From Cordia subcordata (Eukaryota; Streptophyta; Magnoliopsida; Boraginales; Cordiaceae): DNA of 64,000 nucleotides. Positions 23,847 to 36,460 of this stretch are shown here, piece after piece (position 1 is the stretch's first letter; every line of letters begins with the position of its first letter). The translations under genes were made by a program, and so were the position numbers. The stretch covers positions 788,501-852,500 of the forward strand of contig JAPTOF010000028.1 in the NCBI GenBank assembly GCA_028554755.1, read 5' to 3'. The notes under the pieces are model-generated. The model was not told where the DNA came from. It did no database searches and saw only the letters and a list, made by a program, of their open reading frames with translations.

Positions 23847-24433
23847 TCAAGCAGCCCGGGTCACGTCACAAGCCTCTGGTATCTCCATCACATCGCCATC
23901 AACCACGACGGCAATAATATCTCCAACATCAGCCATAACTGGGAGGACCCCTAAGATAAAAGCATCGACATCCTCTGTCGCGGCATTAGATGCCACCGCT
24001 GCGGAATCGGTGCCAGAGTTCCCCGACCCCGTAATAGTAGCTTCGAAGGCAACAAGTGAAGGGACCAAGTTGTCTAGCATTGCCTCAACCAAGGACTCAA
24101 GGAGAACAGGAGGATCCTTCTACAGTAGCTCTACAACCTTCTTGGCACCATCCTTGATGCCATTTTTGTACTACACAGCCACTTTCTCAAAAAGCTCATA
24201 TTGGCACTCTAACATGGCCTTATAGTTTGAGATCACTCCTTGGCGTTCTTGAGCTCCTCCTCCAACTAAGCGATGTAGCATGTGGCAAACTAATTAGACA
24301 GTAGGAAGGCCTCTCAATCCCATTGAATCCCCTCCACTTCAACAAGCAGCTTTTCAAGGCCTGACCGTTGAGTGTTAACAGTATCCAATAGAGAGCTTCT
24401 CCAGCCATCCTTTTCTTCAACTCTTCATCCTTC
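23847..24433 (-). pseudogene. Element H: antisense extra ORF, C-terminal part
   Basis: Minus-strand reading from the D insertion point to a stop at 23847. The last 81 codons are open (MVEAMLDNLVPSLVAFEATI…, ending EACDVTRAA). They are acidic and rich in Ala, Val and Asp, with low complexity. The upstream part at 24100-24433 has several stops. It continues 33712-35863 on the other side of element D. Tat-lineage elements are known to carry extra ORFs, in some groups antisense between pol and the 3' LTR, which is exactly this position. Function is unknown. Confidence 0.6.
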
Positions 24434-26315
24434 TGTTAGGATTAGTATGCCCTAAAGCTCACTTGTATATAACATTTTGGATGTTAAACAATGTATAATC
24501 ATTTTGTTAAATGGCATTATGAGTTCCTTGCATATTATCTCTGGTATGTTTTATTAATGTATGTATAAAGGTCCCTTGACTTGAACTAATGGCTTGGGTA
24601 CGCAATAAGAATGGACACACAGTAGGTCCAAGTATAGACTTAGCCACGTCATAAATTGAGTCTATAACCGAATGGTAGTGTTGGGCACTCTACCTGGATA
24701 ATGTTATATTGAGCAAGTCTCCTCGTTGAGGGTGATCTACCTAGGTCATTGGAGGACTTTTCGGATTTGTCTCAATAGTACGTGTGTCACGTATTTGACA
24801 GGACCATTGTGAGTATATTTTCTAGAGACGTACTATCAAAGAAAGAAAACAAGATACTCATTGCTACTAAATGATCATTGCTCTTAATCTTGAGTGTATG
24901 TGGATGAACTAATAAAGTTAGGGTTTGGTACGTTGATTCACTGTGGGTGAGATCTTGTTTTATTAGGATCAACAACCTTGTGCATTAAGTGCTAAGTTCT
25001 AATTAACTGGAACATGCATATGCAATATGGAATCTATGTGCCCTCTTTGGGATTGTCCACATTTATCATCCGAATCTAGATCTAGTGATACCTTTATGGC
25101 TGTATCGGTCATATGGCTTGAGGGTTGCTCCTGAGATCAAGAGATTCCATGACCAAGGATGGTTGGCAATAGGACAAGAAACTCAACAGAAAAAGATACA
25201 GCTAAGGAGGTGATATTACATAGGCCAAAGGACCGGTCTTAGCTGTGGGTATCCATAGAGGGGCATTATGGTCGGCTATTTAGTAGGTCAAAGACAAAGT
25301 TCACATTCTTTTGTGACAAGCTTTTGGGTAATAGCAATTATTCTTGGAGTGCAACTTTGATCTTATGGTGGAATAGATCGGAGTTAAAAATAATTATTAT
25401 TATATCGCCTAGATTGGGCAAGGACATTTTTTAATTATTTTTGGAAGCCAAGGTTAATTGTGTCTTCTTGGTCCCTTCCTTAGTTGAAATGACTTTGAGA
25501 GAGTAATCTTGAAAGAGCAAATTCCATATTGTAGTAGTAGCCTTATTAGGCCAACGCTTGGAATTGGGTTTGGGCTTTCTTTAGAGTCCAAGATAACCTA
25601 ATTGGGATTTGATGGTTTCTTATTGGGCTTGGGCCTCCACATGGATTATAGACTATGTGTTGGACTTGGATTTTGGGCTTGGCCCAATCTTTTAAGACAT
25701 GTGCTAGAAAGTTACTACAAGAAAATTTTAAATTGTACAAGTAACTTCCATGACATATGGCAAACATTTACTACTAGGAAAAAGTTTCCCACATGGAAAG
25801 TTTACAAGGTTTAGGTGCCAAACTTTTTCTATAAATAGGCAAGGTCTTAAACCATTTCTAGCATCCAAAAAATTTTATAGTTGATATCTTCCATTTTGGC
25901 AAGAGAATACTACAACATATAGTACACACTTATTGTGTGGTTTTTTTTGCTCTAGATTTTCAAGAACATATTACTTTGTTTCTTCCCCCACAAGAGGCTA
26001 TTTGCTCAAGAAAGTCTCTTTAACCATAGGGAAGAAGACTAGGGAGTTGCATATTGCGACACCCTTATAGTAAAAATTTTTTTGTGGCCTTGTTCGTGAG
26101 TGGGAACAAAGCTCATGACGGTTTTAGCTTCATCAAAGGCCTCACGCTTCAAGAGGTTAGCTTTACATATTTTGCAAATACTAGTTATGTTCTATATGTT
26201 CTTAGGCATGTTCTTATGTGTTATATGGTTATTTTATTTTCCTAGCATGTTTTCTTGGTAATATTTTTGAAAATATGGACTAGGATAGATCACATGTAAT
26301 ATTATCGATCCCACA
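24434..26315 (+). repeat. Element D: 5' LTR
   Basis: It starts TGTTAGGATTAGTATG and ends ATCCCACA next to the PBS, 1882 bp. It has a TATA box TATAAATA at 25830-25837, about 490 bp from the LTR end, with 'aacttccatgacat' upstream. It matches 31836-33711 closely. Long plus/minus reading frames around 25546-25814 recur at 32950-33218 only because they are LTR sequence. Confidence 0.92.
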
Positions 26316-26317
26316 AT

Positions 26318-26329
26318 TGGTATCAGAGC
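26318..26329 (+). promoter_or_regulatory. Element D: primer-binding site, initiator tRNA-Met
   Basis: TGGTATCAGAGC is an exact match to the common copia PBS, two bases after the LTR end. Confidence 0.92.
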
Positions 26330-27908
26330 TTAGGCTCACACACAACATGCTTTGACTATGCAAGAATATTGTATTTGCATAAATATGTTAGTCATCTTGT
26401 GAGTGGTAAGATTACGAAATCTTGTGTTGCATATACTTGTGGTTTTATGCTTGCATGTGCAGATAATATAAAATCCCCTTGATGGTTCGTATGTATGCAT
26501 GATAGATTTTTGTGTACGATCAACGAAGCTTGTCCATAGGCGATTTCATGTATAAATATTTATGGTTATTGCTTGTAGTTTCATTTAAAAGAAGCATAGG
26601 ATATTTTGATATCCAGGTAATGTTTCTTTATGAAGCTTGTATTAGCAATAGCAAAGTGTATTATTGTAATCTCTAAAGACCAAGGAAAAAAAAAAAAAGA
26701 AAACAACATGGAGGAACACTCAGCTGGGTGAGCTTGCTGGTCGACCAGCTCATTCGACTAGCTCCTATTGATGGACAATCAGCTAAGGTAGAAAAAGATA
26801 TTAAGTGTGCTATTTTGTTGAAGATTGCGGGGAGCCATCAAAGAGGGATTTTTAACGTATTTTGGTGGATGTTTATAATGCATTGACATTGGTTTTAATA
26901 TATTTGCATAAGCATAAACATGATTACCACCTAGAAATATACCCACTCATTAGGTTTTTAAAATTGGCCAATCCTATGTGTTAATTTCTCAGAGATAGTT
27001 AAGTTCATTTAAAAAAGATTGGCTTAGACAAGATAATTGTAAGCAATTATGTCTAAAGATGCCATGCAATCTCATGACAAAAATGAAAAACTTAACTTGA
27101 GATTTAAAATACGACAACCTAAGGGTCCATACACCCAGATTTAGGTAAGTAATCTATTAAGGTATTGCAATGTTTTAGTAATACAAAGGGGATTCGCAAA
27201 AACCAAAGTGTGTTTAGATCTAAAACAAAAAGCGAAAATACCAAAAATAGAGAAAACCTTTATGTTAAAATATTGAGTAGGAGAGGGGACTGGAAATACC
27301 CTACGGCTTTCCAATATCTGATTCATGCTAATGGTAAATGTCATTGACTTCCTCATCAGAGGGTGACACTTTATCAAGATTTAACAAGGTGAATTTAAAA
27401 TGTTTATTCAAAAAGGGTGTTAATGAGTTTGGCCATCCTATCGGTGGAATTCTTCACTAAAGATCGCCCCACACAACATTGATTAAAGTTACTACCCCAT
27501 CGGAGGGCTTAAATCAAGAATGTTATGGTGAATGAACATAAGGAATGGGTATGCACTCAACTTAAATAGTAGGTTCGGCTATCCCATTGATAGAGTTCGC
27601 TATTAGATTTAAGAATCCAAACGAAACAGTGATTGAATTATTCAAATTGGAACATATCCAGATAATTGTCAGTCCAAATAAGCAGTGGCGCTTAACATAA
27701 CGTTCATAAGTTCAGCCATCCCATCGGTGGAGTTCTTGTGAGGACATTGAGACACTGTTATATCGAGTAGTTTAAGGGTTAATCTACTTAAGGCAAATGA
27801 TGTAAAAGTACTTGTATGTTTTATTTCCAAAGATAGCATACATATTATATATGCATCAATTCCATACTCATAAAATAATTATGATTATCTTGTTGTAAAT
27901 CCAGAAAA
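26330..27908 (+). other. Element D: 1.6 kb leader with palindrome and degenerate repeats
   Basis: Non-coding leader between PBS and gag. It contains an A-rich run (26689-26699), the perfect 14-bp palindrome GCTGGTCGACCAGC (26736-26749) and, at about 27345-27740, a degenerate repeat whose copies contain 'catcggagggc' or 'gccatcccatcggtggagtt'. No intact ORF is seen. Confidence 0.7.
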
Positions 27909-28735
27909 ATGTCTTCCTTCAGCTTACTAGCTACAATTCTCAAAGAGCACAAGCTCACTGGACCGAATTTTGTGGACTGGGAATGAAACTTGGACATAAT
28001 ACTCACTGTAGAAGAGTACAAGTATGTCCTAACAATTCCTTGTCCTATTGTGAGGGCAAACTCTTCTGAAGCTCAAAAGATGCTGAGGCAAAATGGCATA
28101 AGGCCAATAGTATGGCTAAGTGCTGTATGATGGCTTCTATGTCAGATATTTTGTAGAGCAAGCATCATCATATGGAAACTGCAAAAGAAATCATGACCTC
28201 ACTGTCTCGTATGTTTGCCGATAAGAGTAGGCTCGCAAAGCAAGGTGCTCTTAGAGAAATTATGAATCAAAGAAAGGCAGAAGGAGCATCTGTCAGAGAG
28301 CATATGCTCAAAATGATGGATTACTTCAATGCTGCCGAGATCCTAGGGGCAAACATAGATGAACAGTCAAAAGTGTACATGATTTTGAAGACTCTCCCAC
28401 CGTCTTACACCCAGTTCAAGCTTAATTATAGTTTGAGCAAGATGAACATGGATATGATGGAATTAATGAAAAAACTCCTAGCTACAGAAGCCATAATGAA
28501 AAATAAGGGCCACATAAACATAATTCAAGCATCCACTTCTGGACTTAACCCAAAAGGGAAGAAGTTCAAAGGAAAGGGGAAGCAAAAACATGGTCAAGGG
28601 AAAAACAAGAAAAATGGAAAATAGCCCAAACAATTAACAGGTGAAAAGCCTAAGGGCAAATGCTTTAGGTGTGGCCAGAAAGGGCACTAGAAAAGGGATT
28701 GCTCGAAGTACCTAGCACGAGGTCAGATAGGTACA
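27909..28735 (+). pseudogene. Element D: gag
   Basis: It starts MSSFSLLATILKEHKLTGPN, a typical copia gag N-terminus. The frame has early stops (about 27984 and 28128-28155), then is open from 28172: ETAKEIMTSLSRMFADKSRL, LPPSYTQFKLNYSLSKM, then a Lys/Gly-rich basic linker. The zinc knuckle CFRCGQKGH*KRDC (near 28660-28705) keeps its Cys and His residues but has a TAG in place of the usual Trp. Role in the family: capsid and nucleocapsid. This copy is not translatable as one protein. Confidence 0.88.
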
Positions 28736-28766
28736 CCTCTTTTGTTCTTCATTGAAACCTGTTTAA

Positions 28767-31700
28767 TGGTTGATTCTACTGATTCTTGGATTGTAGACTC
28801 TGGAGCCACTAACTATATTTGCAATTAGTTGCATTGATTTTAGGAAATGAAGGAACTAGCTAAAGGGGAATTTGCTCTAAGGATGGGTAATGGAGCAAAA
28901 GTATAGGCTTCTACAGTGGAAGGAATGTGCTTAAATTTTCCATGTAATAGGAAGTTATTTTTGAACAATGTTTATTATGTTCCGAATGTATGTAAAAACC
29001 TTATTTCTATTTCTCAATTAATATTAGATGGTTTTTGCATTAGTTTTTATACTAGTGTTGATATCAGTAGAGATGGAAATATTATTTGTTCCAGTAGCAT
29101 GCATGATAACTTGTTTTATATAAAACCAATTACAAACTCACCACATAATATAGAACAAACTAATTCCTGAAAAAGGAAGGTTTCTTCGACCAATGATACT
29201 TATCTTTGGCATCTACGCTTAGGATATATTAGTCTAAAGCGAATTTGGAGATTAGTCGAGGATGGGCATCTTAGCTCATTAGATCTCGAAGATCTACCTC
29301 CGTGTGAATCTTGCCTCCAAGGAAAGATGACCAAACGATCATTTTCTTCTAAAGGAGAAAGGGCCAAAGAAGTATTGGAATTGGTTCATACAGATGTGTG
29401 CGGTCCTATGAGCAAACCAGCACAAGGAGGTTATGAGTATTTCATTACCATTACTGATGATTACTCTAGGTATGGATATGTATATCTAATGCGACGCAAG
29501 TCTGAAATCTTTGAGAAATTCAAAGAGTTCAAGGCTGAAGCACAGTGGAAATTAGATAAACGTATCAAAGCCCTTCGGTCTAATCGAGGTGGCAAATACC
29601 TCTCAAGTGAGTTCAGAGACTATCTTACACAAGAAGGGATTGTCTCTCAATTGACTGCACCAGGGACTCCCCAGCAAAATGGTGTAGCAAAGAGAAGAAA
29701 TAGCACCCTATTAGATATGGTTAGGTCAATGATGAGTCATGCATCATTACATTTATCTTTTTGGGGGTATGCCCTTGAGATAGCAGCATACATCTTGAAC
29801 TTGGTACCATCTAAATCAGTACCTAGGACACTATAAGAAATGTGGACTGGGCATAAGCCTAGTTTAAATCATTTTCACATTTGGGGCTGTCCAGCTTATG
29901 TACTTATAGTAATGCTTCAAAGTTGGAACCAAGATCCGAGTTGTGCTATTTTATTGGGTATCCTAAGGGAGCCAGAGGTGGGATTATAATCCTAAGGAGC
30001 AAAAGGTGTTTATAAGCACCCATGCTAGATACTTAGAGAATGGTGAAATGATCTAGAAAACACCAAATTCTAAAGTTGTTCTAGAAGAGATTTCACAAAA
30101 ATCTCCAGTAACACCTGTGGTAACTGTAAATGAAAAGGAACAGCATATTACACCTAATATATCGGAGCCTCGTCATAGTGGAAGGATATCCAGGCCTCCT
30201 GATAAATACTATGGAGAGTCCTTTCAGACTTCTTCAGAGGATCAAGTGGTGGATCCCACAAGTTATGATGAAGCAGTTTCTAACGTAGATGCCGAACAAT
30301 GGCATAAGGCAATGGATTCAGAGTTAGAATCTATGTATTCTAACAAAGTCTGGGATCTTGTAATTGCACCAGAAGGGGTAAAGCCTATAGGGTGCAAATG
30401 GGTCTACAAGAGGAAAAGAGGAGTTGATGGAAAAGTTGAAACCTTTAAAGAAAGATTGGTGGCGAAAGTTTTTACTCAGAAAGAAGGGATCAATTATGAG
30501 AAAACTTTCTCACCAATGGCCTTGTTTAAATCCATCAGGATACTTCTTGCTATCGCATGTCATTATGACTATGAGATATGGCAAATAGAAAACAGCTTTT
30601 CTTAATGGATAGTTTGACAAAACCATTTACATGACACAACTAGATAGATATGTTGCCAAAGGCTAGGAACATATTGTTTGTAAGTTAAAAAAGTCCATTT
30701 ATGGATTAAAGTAGGCACCTAGAGCATGGAACATCAAATTTGATCGTGCAATTGAATCTTATGGTTTTGATTAAAATATTGATGAACCTTGCGTGTATAA
30801 AAGGCGTAATGGAAATGCTGTAGATTTTTTGGTTCTATATGTGGATGACATCCTACTTATTGGAATGATGTGGGGATGTTTTTATCCATCAAGGTTTTTC
30901 TTTCTACTCAATTTCAAATGACGGATTTAGGAGAAGCTAGTTATGTTCTAGGCGTCAAGCTTATGCGAGATCGTGAGACAGAAGGCTAACCCTATCTCAA
31001 GCTTCATTTATTGAGAAGATATTGGTTAGGTTTAACATGCAAAACTCCAAGAAGGCCTCATTACCTTCTAAACATGGAGTTTATCTATCTCGAGATCAAT
31101 GTCTTAAAACACCTGAAGAGATAGAGAGCATGAAACGAGTTCCTTATGCTTCGACGGTTGAAAGCCTCATGTATGCCATGTTATGTACTAGACCAGATAT
31201 CTGTTTTACTGTTGGCATGGTTAGTAGATATCAGTCAAACCCTGGACTGGCACATTGGGTCGTGTTTAAGCATATATTCAAATTCCTACAAGGAACTAAG
31301 GATTATATGCTAGAATATTGTGCAGATGACCTAATGCCATTAGCCTATACAGACTCGAATTTCCAGTCCGACAGAGATTCCAAGAAGTCTACTTCGGATA
31401 TGTTTTTACTCTGTCAGGAGGAGCCATTTCATGGAGAAGTGTGAAGCAAAATTATATTATTGACTCTACCATGGAGGCCGAGTATGTAGTAGCATTTGAG
31501 GCTGTGAAAGAGGCAATATGGCTAAAAAAGTTCCTTTTAGACCTAGAGGTTGTACCGGCAGTTCACAGACCGATAACATTATACTGTGACAACAACGGTG
31601 CTGTTTCACGATGCAAAGAGCCCAGGAATCACAAAAAGGGTAAACATATTGAACGGAACTACCATTTGATCCGTGAGTTTATCCAAAGAGCAGATTTTGT

Positions 31701-31806
31701 AGTTGAAAAGATAGCTTCAGCGAAAAACATGGTAGACCCATTTACAAAGACTCTTCCAGAGAAAGTGTTTACCACACATTTAGAGTCCATGGGTTTTAGG
31801 CTATGA
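28767..31806 (+). pseudogene. Element D: pol remnant (protease, integrase, RT, RNase H)
   Basis: Protease WIVDSGATNYIC (about 28790-28825) keeps DSG. Integrase zinc domain (29207-29325): the second His of WHLRLGHIS is Tyr (WHLRLGYIS), and the CESC pair is kept. Integrase core from HTDVCGPM (29388): the second catalytic Asp is Asn (SNRGGKYLSSEF) and TPQQNGVAKRRN follows. The RT begins around 30290 (EQWHKAMDSELESM) and keeps YVDDILLIG near 30838. RNase H has YTDSNFQSD and STMEAEY (31463). The C-terminus ends at 31806 (HLESMGFRL). Frameshifts and TAG/TAA stops cluster at 29835-30110 and 30600-31020. Most changed residues are G-to-A or C-to-T. Confidence 0.9.
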
Positions 31807-31824
31807 AGAAGTGATCTTTAGTGC

Positions 31825-31835
31825 AAGTGGGAGAT
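31825..31835 (+). promoter_or_regulatory. Element D: polypurine tract
   Basis: The purine-rich aagtgggagat lies directly before the 3' LTR, where plus-strand synthesis would start. Confidence 0.8.
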
Positions 31836-33711
31836 TGTTATGATTAGTATACCCTAAAGCTCACTTGTATATAACATTTTGGATGTTAAACAATGTATAA
31901 TCATTTTGTTAAATGGCATTATGAGTTCTTTACATATTATCTCTGGTATGTTTTATTAATGTATGTATAAAGGTCCCTTGATTTGAACTAATGACTTGGG
32001 TGCGCAATGAGGCTGGGCGCACAGTAGGTCCAAGTCTAGATTTAGTCACGTCATAAATTGAGTCTATAACCGAATGGTAGTGTTGAGCACTCTATCGGGA
32101 TAAGGTTATATTGAGCAAGTCTCCTCGTTGAAGGTGATCTACCTAGGTCATTGGAGGACTTTCGGATTTGTCTCAATAGTACGTGTGTCACATATTTGAT
32201 AGGACCATTGTGAGTATGTTTTCTAGAGATGTACTATCAAAGAAAGAAAGCAAGATACTTATTGCTACTAAATGATCATTGCTCTTAATCTTGAGCATAT
32301 GTGGATGAACTAATGAAGTTAGGGTTTGGTACTTTGATTCACTGTGGGTGAGATCTTACTTTATTAGGATAAACAACCTTGTGCATTGAGTGCTAAGTTC
32401 TAATTAATTGAAACAGTCATATGCAATACGGAATCTATGTGTTCTCTTTGGGATTGTCCATATTGATCATCCGAATCTAGATCTAGTGATACTACCTTTA
32501 TGGGTGTATCGGTCATATGGCTTGAGGGTCACTACCGAGATCAAGAGATTCCATGACCAAGGATGATTGGCAATAGGACAAGTAACCCAACGGAAAAAGA
32601 TACAGCTAAGGAGCTGATTGTACACAGGTCAAAGGACCGGTCTTAGCTGTGGGTATACATAGAGGGGCATTATGGTCGGTTATTTAGTAGGTCAAAGACA
32701 AAGTTCATATTCTTTTGTGACAAGCTTTTGGGTAATAGCAATTATTCTTGGAGTGCAACTTTGATCTTATGGTGGAATAGATCGGAGTTAAAAATAATTA
32801 TTATTATGTCGCCTAGATTGGGCAAGGATATTTTTTTATTATTTTTGGAAGCCAAGATTAATTGTGTCTTCTTGGTCCCTTTCTTAGTTGAAATGACTTT
32901 GAGAGAGTAATCTTGAAAGAGCAAATTCCATATTGTAGTAGTAGCCTTATTAGGCCAACGCTTGGAATTGGGTTTGGGCTTTCTTTAGAGTCCAAGATAA
33001 CCTAATTGGGATTTGATGGTTTCTTATTGGGCTTGGGCCTCCACATGGATTATAGACTATGTGTTGGACTTGGATTTTGGGCTTGGCCCAATCTTTTAAG
33101 ACATGTGCTAGAAAGTTACTACAAGAAAATTTTAAATTGTACAAGTAACTTCCATGACATGTGGCAAACATTTACTACTAGGAAAAAGTTTCCCACATGG
33201 AAAGTTTACAAGGTTTAGGTGCCAAACTTTTTCTATAAATAGGCAAGATCTTAAACCATTTCTAGCATCCAAAAAATTTTGTAGTTGATCTCTTCTATTT
33301 TGGCAAGAGAATACTATATCACATACACTTAATGTACGATTTTTTTTGCTCTAGATTATCAAGAGCATATTACTTTGTTTCTTCCGCCACAAGAGGCTAT
33401 TCTCTCAAGAAAAGTCTCTTTAACCTTAGGGAAGAAGATTAGGGAGTTGCATATTGCGACACCCTTATAGTAAATTTTTTTTGGTGGCCTTGTTCGTGAG
33501 TGGGAACAAAGCTCCGGTTTTAGCTTCACCAAAAGCCCCACGATTCAAGATGTTAGCTTTACATATTTTGCAAATATTAGTTATGTTCTATATGTTCTTA
33601 AGCATGTTCTTGTGTGTTATGTGATTATTTTATTTTACTAGCATGTTTTCTTGGTAATATATTTGAAAATATGGACTAGGATAGACCACATGTAATATTA
33701 TCAATTCTACA
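31836..33711 (+). repeat. Element D: 3' LTR
   Basis: It starts TGTTATGATTAGTATA and ends ATTCTACA, 1876 bp. TATA box TATAAATA at 33234-33241. It is followed by the target duplication ccttt and then by element H's antisense ORF. Confidence 0.92.
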
Positions 33712-35863
33712 CCTTTTCCTTTACCTCCTCGGCATACTAGTTCCTTAAGCTTTGTAGCTCCAAGAGATGTCACGGTCAGCATTGTCTTTGAATGCTTTTA
33801 GTTTATTCATCTCCTTCCGGAGTCTATCCATCTCTGTAGCATTGGAGGCATCTAATGAACACTTGGCCAACTTATTCACCGTATTGTTGGAGAACTTGAT
33901 AAGCTTTAGGGCCTTAGACAGGACGTCTCCTAACTCAAGCAAGGAAAAAAAAAAGAGCTAATAAGAAAAAGGGAAGGCTAAGTTGGCAAAATGAAAATAG
34001 AGTAAGAAAGCTTTACCCAACCATTCACGGTACCCAAGGAGCAGTAAAGATTCAAAGTACGGGTTGAGATGATAGAAGTAGATATATTTTGACCTACCAT
34101 ACCTAAACCAACCATAGGGACATCCTGAGTCCTTGATAAGACTATCGTTGAAAATGATGACACCATTAGAGAAAAAAGGGCTAAAGACGATGGTTCCTCC
34201 CTAAGATCAGCAGCGTGAGAGAATTCAACCCCATCCGACCATGCTAGACCTCTCTTGAGACACTGGAAGGGTTGGAGGGGCTCGTTCATGGTCTCTTTCG
34301 AGTCGTCAGAGACCTTCTCAATTAGATGTTTGCTGCACCGATCGCTGTTGGGGTTAGGGTGAAGGGGAAGGCGACCTTTGCAAATAACAATGCCTTCAAC
34401 TGGCCTTCTAGCAAGAACATCTTGGCTCCCTCAAGAAGCAGCCTAATCAGGGCGATTGCCTTGGTTGGACGGTAGCGGCCCTCGAGAAGCTTGACTAGCC
34501 CAATAGTGCACCTAAAGTTTGGGCTACATTGCCTCCTGCTGAGGAATGAGTTGCCTTCTTTATCTACCAGCCATGCCTGTAAATAAAAAAAAAAAAAAGT
34601 TTATGAGTACAAGTTTAATAATATATAACAGATGAAAGTAAAACATAATAAGGGAAGGAGACCTAACCATTAACGATTGGCCATGGAAGAAATTTCGGGT
34701 ATAGCTCAGAGGACCTAACTTTGTCAGGGGCCTGGTATGTGGGAAACAAATCTCTCCCCATATCTCTAAGAGCATTATATCTTTCTTCCTCTCTTCGAGT
34801 AAGCTGGGGGACTTTGTTAAGTTCTTTCTCGATTCATCGCTTGACATCCAGCTAGGACCATTCTAAGTTGACTCCCTATAGGCTAGGACAACTTACAGAA
34901 ACGTATCTGTGATGTCAACCCTTGTGAGAAGAAGGGTTCTCTTTTAGAACCATCCGCTGGTTCCGTGCAGCTCTATAATACCAACGCTTGTCTCGGTCTT
35001 GGGTAAGACAGAACATGTAACGGAAGAGGTTGACAAAAGCCTTAATCAGATCACCCCTCAGGTAAGAGTACTACCTAACAAGGCTGCCTAACCATTTGGG
35101 CACAACAGGCTAAGGCATAAACTATAATGGTTCAAATACTCTCGAATAAAATTAGGAATTGGCAGCCTGAGACCCATGGCGAAGAAATCCTCGTAGAATG
35201 TGATTCACTATACTTTCCTTCATAAGCATACTCATGAGAGTCAAAGAGTCTAACCATATAATCATCAGGAATTCCCCGACAAATTATGATGTTCTCTACG
35301 ATACTGGGATCCAAGATTGGCTCTTTAACTAAAGTGTTGAATGGGGTGCCAGCTCCGACCGCTGCTGGGCCTTCCTCTATCAGGGCGTCTTCTGCAGAGG
35401 CATCCACCACATCCTAAACAACCTTCCCATCAACAGGGCTCCTAACATCGTTTTTGGCATCTTCTCAATCAGATATAGTGGCCTTGTCCTAATCCAATAA
35501 GCGAACCCCTTCCAAACGAGAAGGCTTGATAAGGTCATTGTTTTGGGGCACTTCGCCGATTTCGATGGTACAATTCTAGGAAAGGGGACTTCCTGGGTCT
35601 TTATCTATGTCCGTGGGAATGGCACCGTGATTTGGGTCCATATTTAAAATTACGACTGTAGAGCGAGGTGTCTCTCCCAAAGCCAAGGGCTAAAGCCTCT
35701 TCGAGGGTATTTGGGCTATGGGAATAGTGGCCTAAAAATTGCCTAGGTTCTCGAATATATCTAAAAAATTGAAAGAATCCCTAACCCTATGATCTTTGAG
35801 GGTAGACCTAGGAGGCAAAGATTCCTCTCCCTTATTCTCAGAGGGGCTAGAGGTATTGGACAT
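33712..35863 (-). pseudogene. Element H: antisense extra ORF, N-terminal and central part
   Basis: Minus-strand reading from ATG at 35863 (MSNTSSPSENKGEESLPPRS). A stretch near 35410-35132 gives PDDYMVRLFDSHEYAYEGKY and SHSTRISSPWVSGCQF. A domain follows with KWLGSL, FVNLFRYMFCL, W-rich and RY-rich segments and SELYPKFLPW (to about 34670). A Lys/Glu coiled coil (EMDRLRKEMNKLKAFKDNAD) lies near 33830. With the part at 23847-24433 it would be roughly 900 codons. The arrangement resembles the 'putative gypsy type transposon' proteins of Tat elements (Pfam Transposase_28, from memory, not searched). Many stops and frameshifts make it a pseudogene. Confidence 0.6.
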
Positions 35864-36460
35864 TAAATGCACAAACAGAAAGGAGGATGAGAGAAAAAGA
35901 GGTACACAAAAATTACTAAAATTAATAGAGAAACAAAGAAGCAAAGAGAAAGGTTCAAAGTGCGCGTACCTGAGAATAGGAAATAAAAAGCTTTTGAAGG
36001 ATAAGAAAAATGACTCCTCGAGAAGGGAAAGTTGACAAAGTGGACTCACCGAGAATGCTCTAAAGGAGAAACGACTGAGGGCTGTTAACAGCAATAGGAA
36101 GAAGAAGAAGAGTTTGAAACTAGAGAAAAATTGCCAAGTGAATGCGGAAGTAGAAAGTGAAGAAATGAAATCGAAAAGGTAAAACTCTATTTTTACCTTG
36201 CTATTAAGGTGGTTTAAAATTCAAACACAAGGATAAAATGCTAGTTAGATGAAGAGTCACAACTGAAAGAACAGCTTTTCCACATATTTCTAAGAAGTGC
36301 CATCATTGTAGATAGATGTGTCGTTCCATGGGACACATATGCACTGGAAAACAAGGTGACCTACCTTCACACGGTAGGAGCCTAAGAAAATGATAAAGTA
36401 TACAATCTACTAATCGAGAAGCATTTGGCGACATCCCAATGCGGTACGTCCCTAAATGGG

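Larger units (their letters stand above)
24434..33711 (+). mobile_element. Element D: full-length Ty1/copia retrotransposon (9.3 kb)
   Basis: Two LTRs (24434-26315 and 31836-33711), initiator tRNA-Met PBS, gag, protease, integrase, RT, RNase H and polypurine tract lie in standard copia order. Target-site 5-mers are ccttc (24429-24433) and ccttt (33712-33716), one transition apart. It is inserted into the antisense ORF of element H. Coding is broken at many points. The copia lineage was not fixed. Confidence 0.92.

Noticed and set aside
25546..25814. Overlapping plus and minus reading frames, repeated at 32950-33218
   Set aside because: Both copies lie at the same place in D's two LTRs; conservation comes from LTR identity, not coding.
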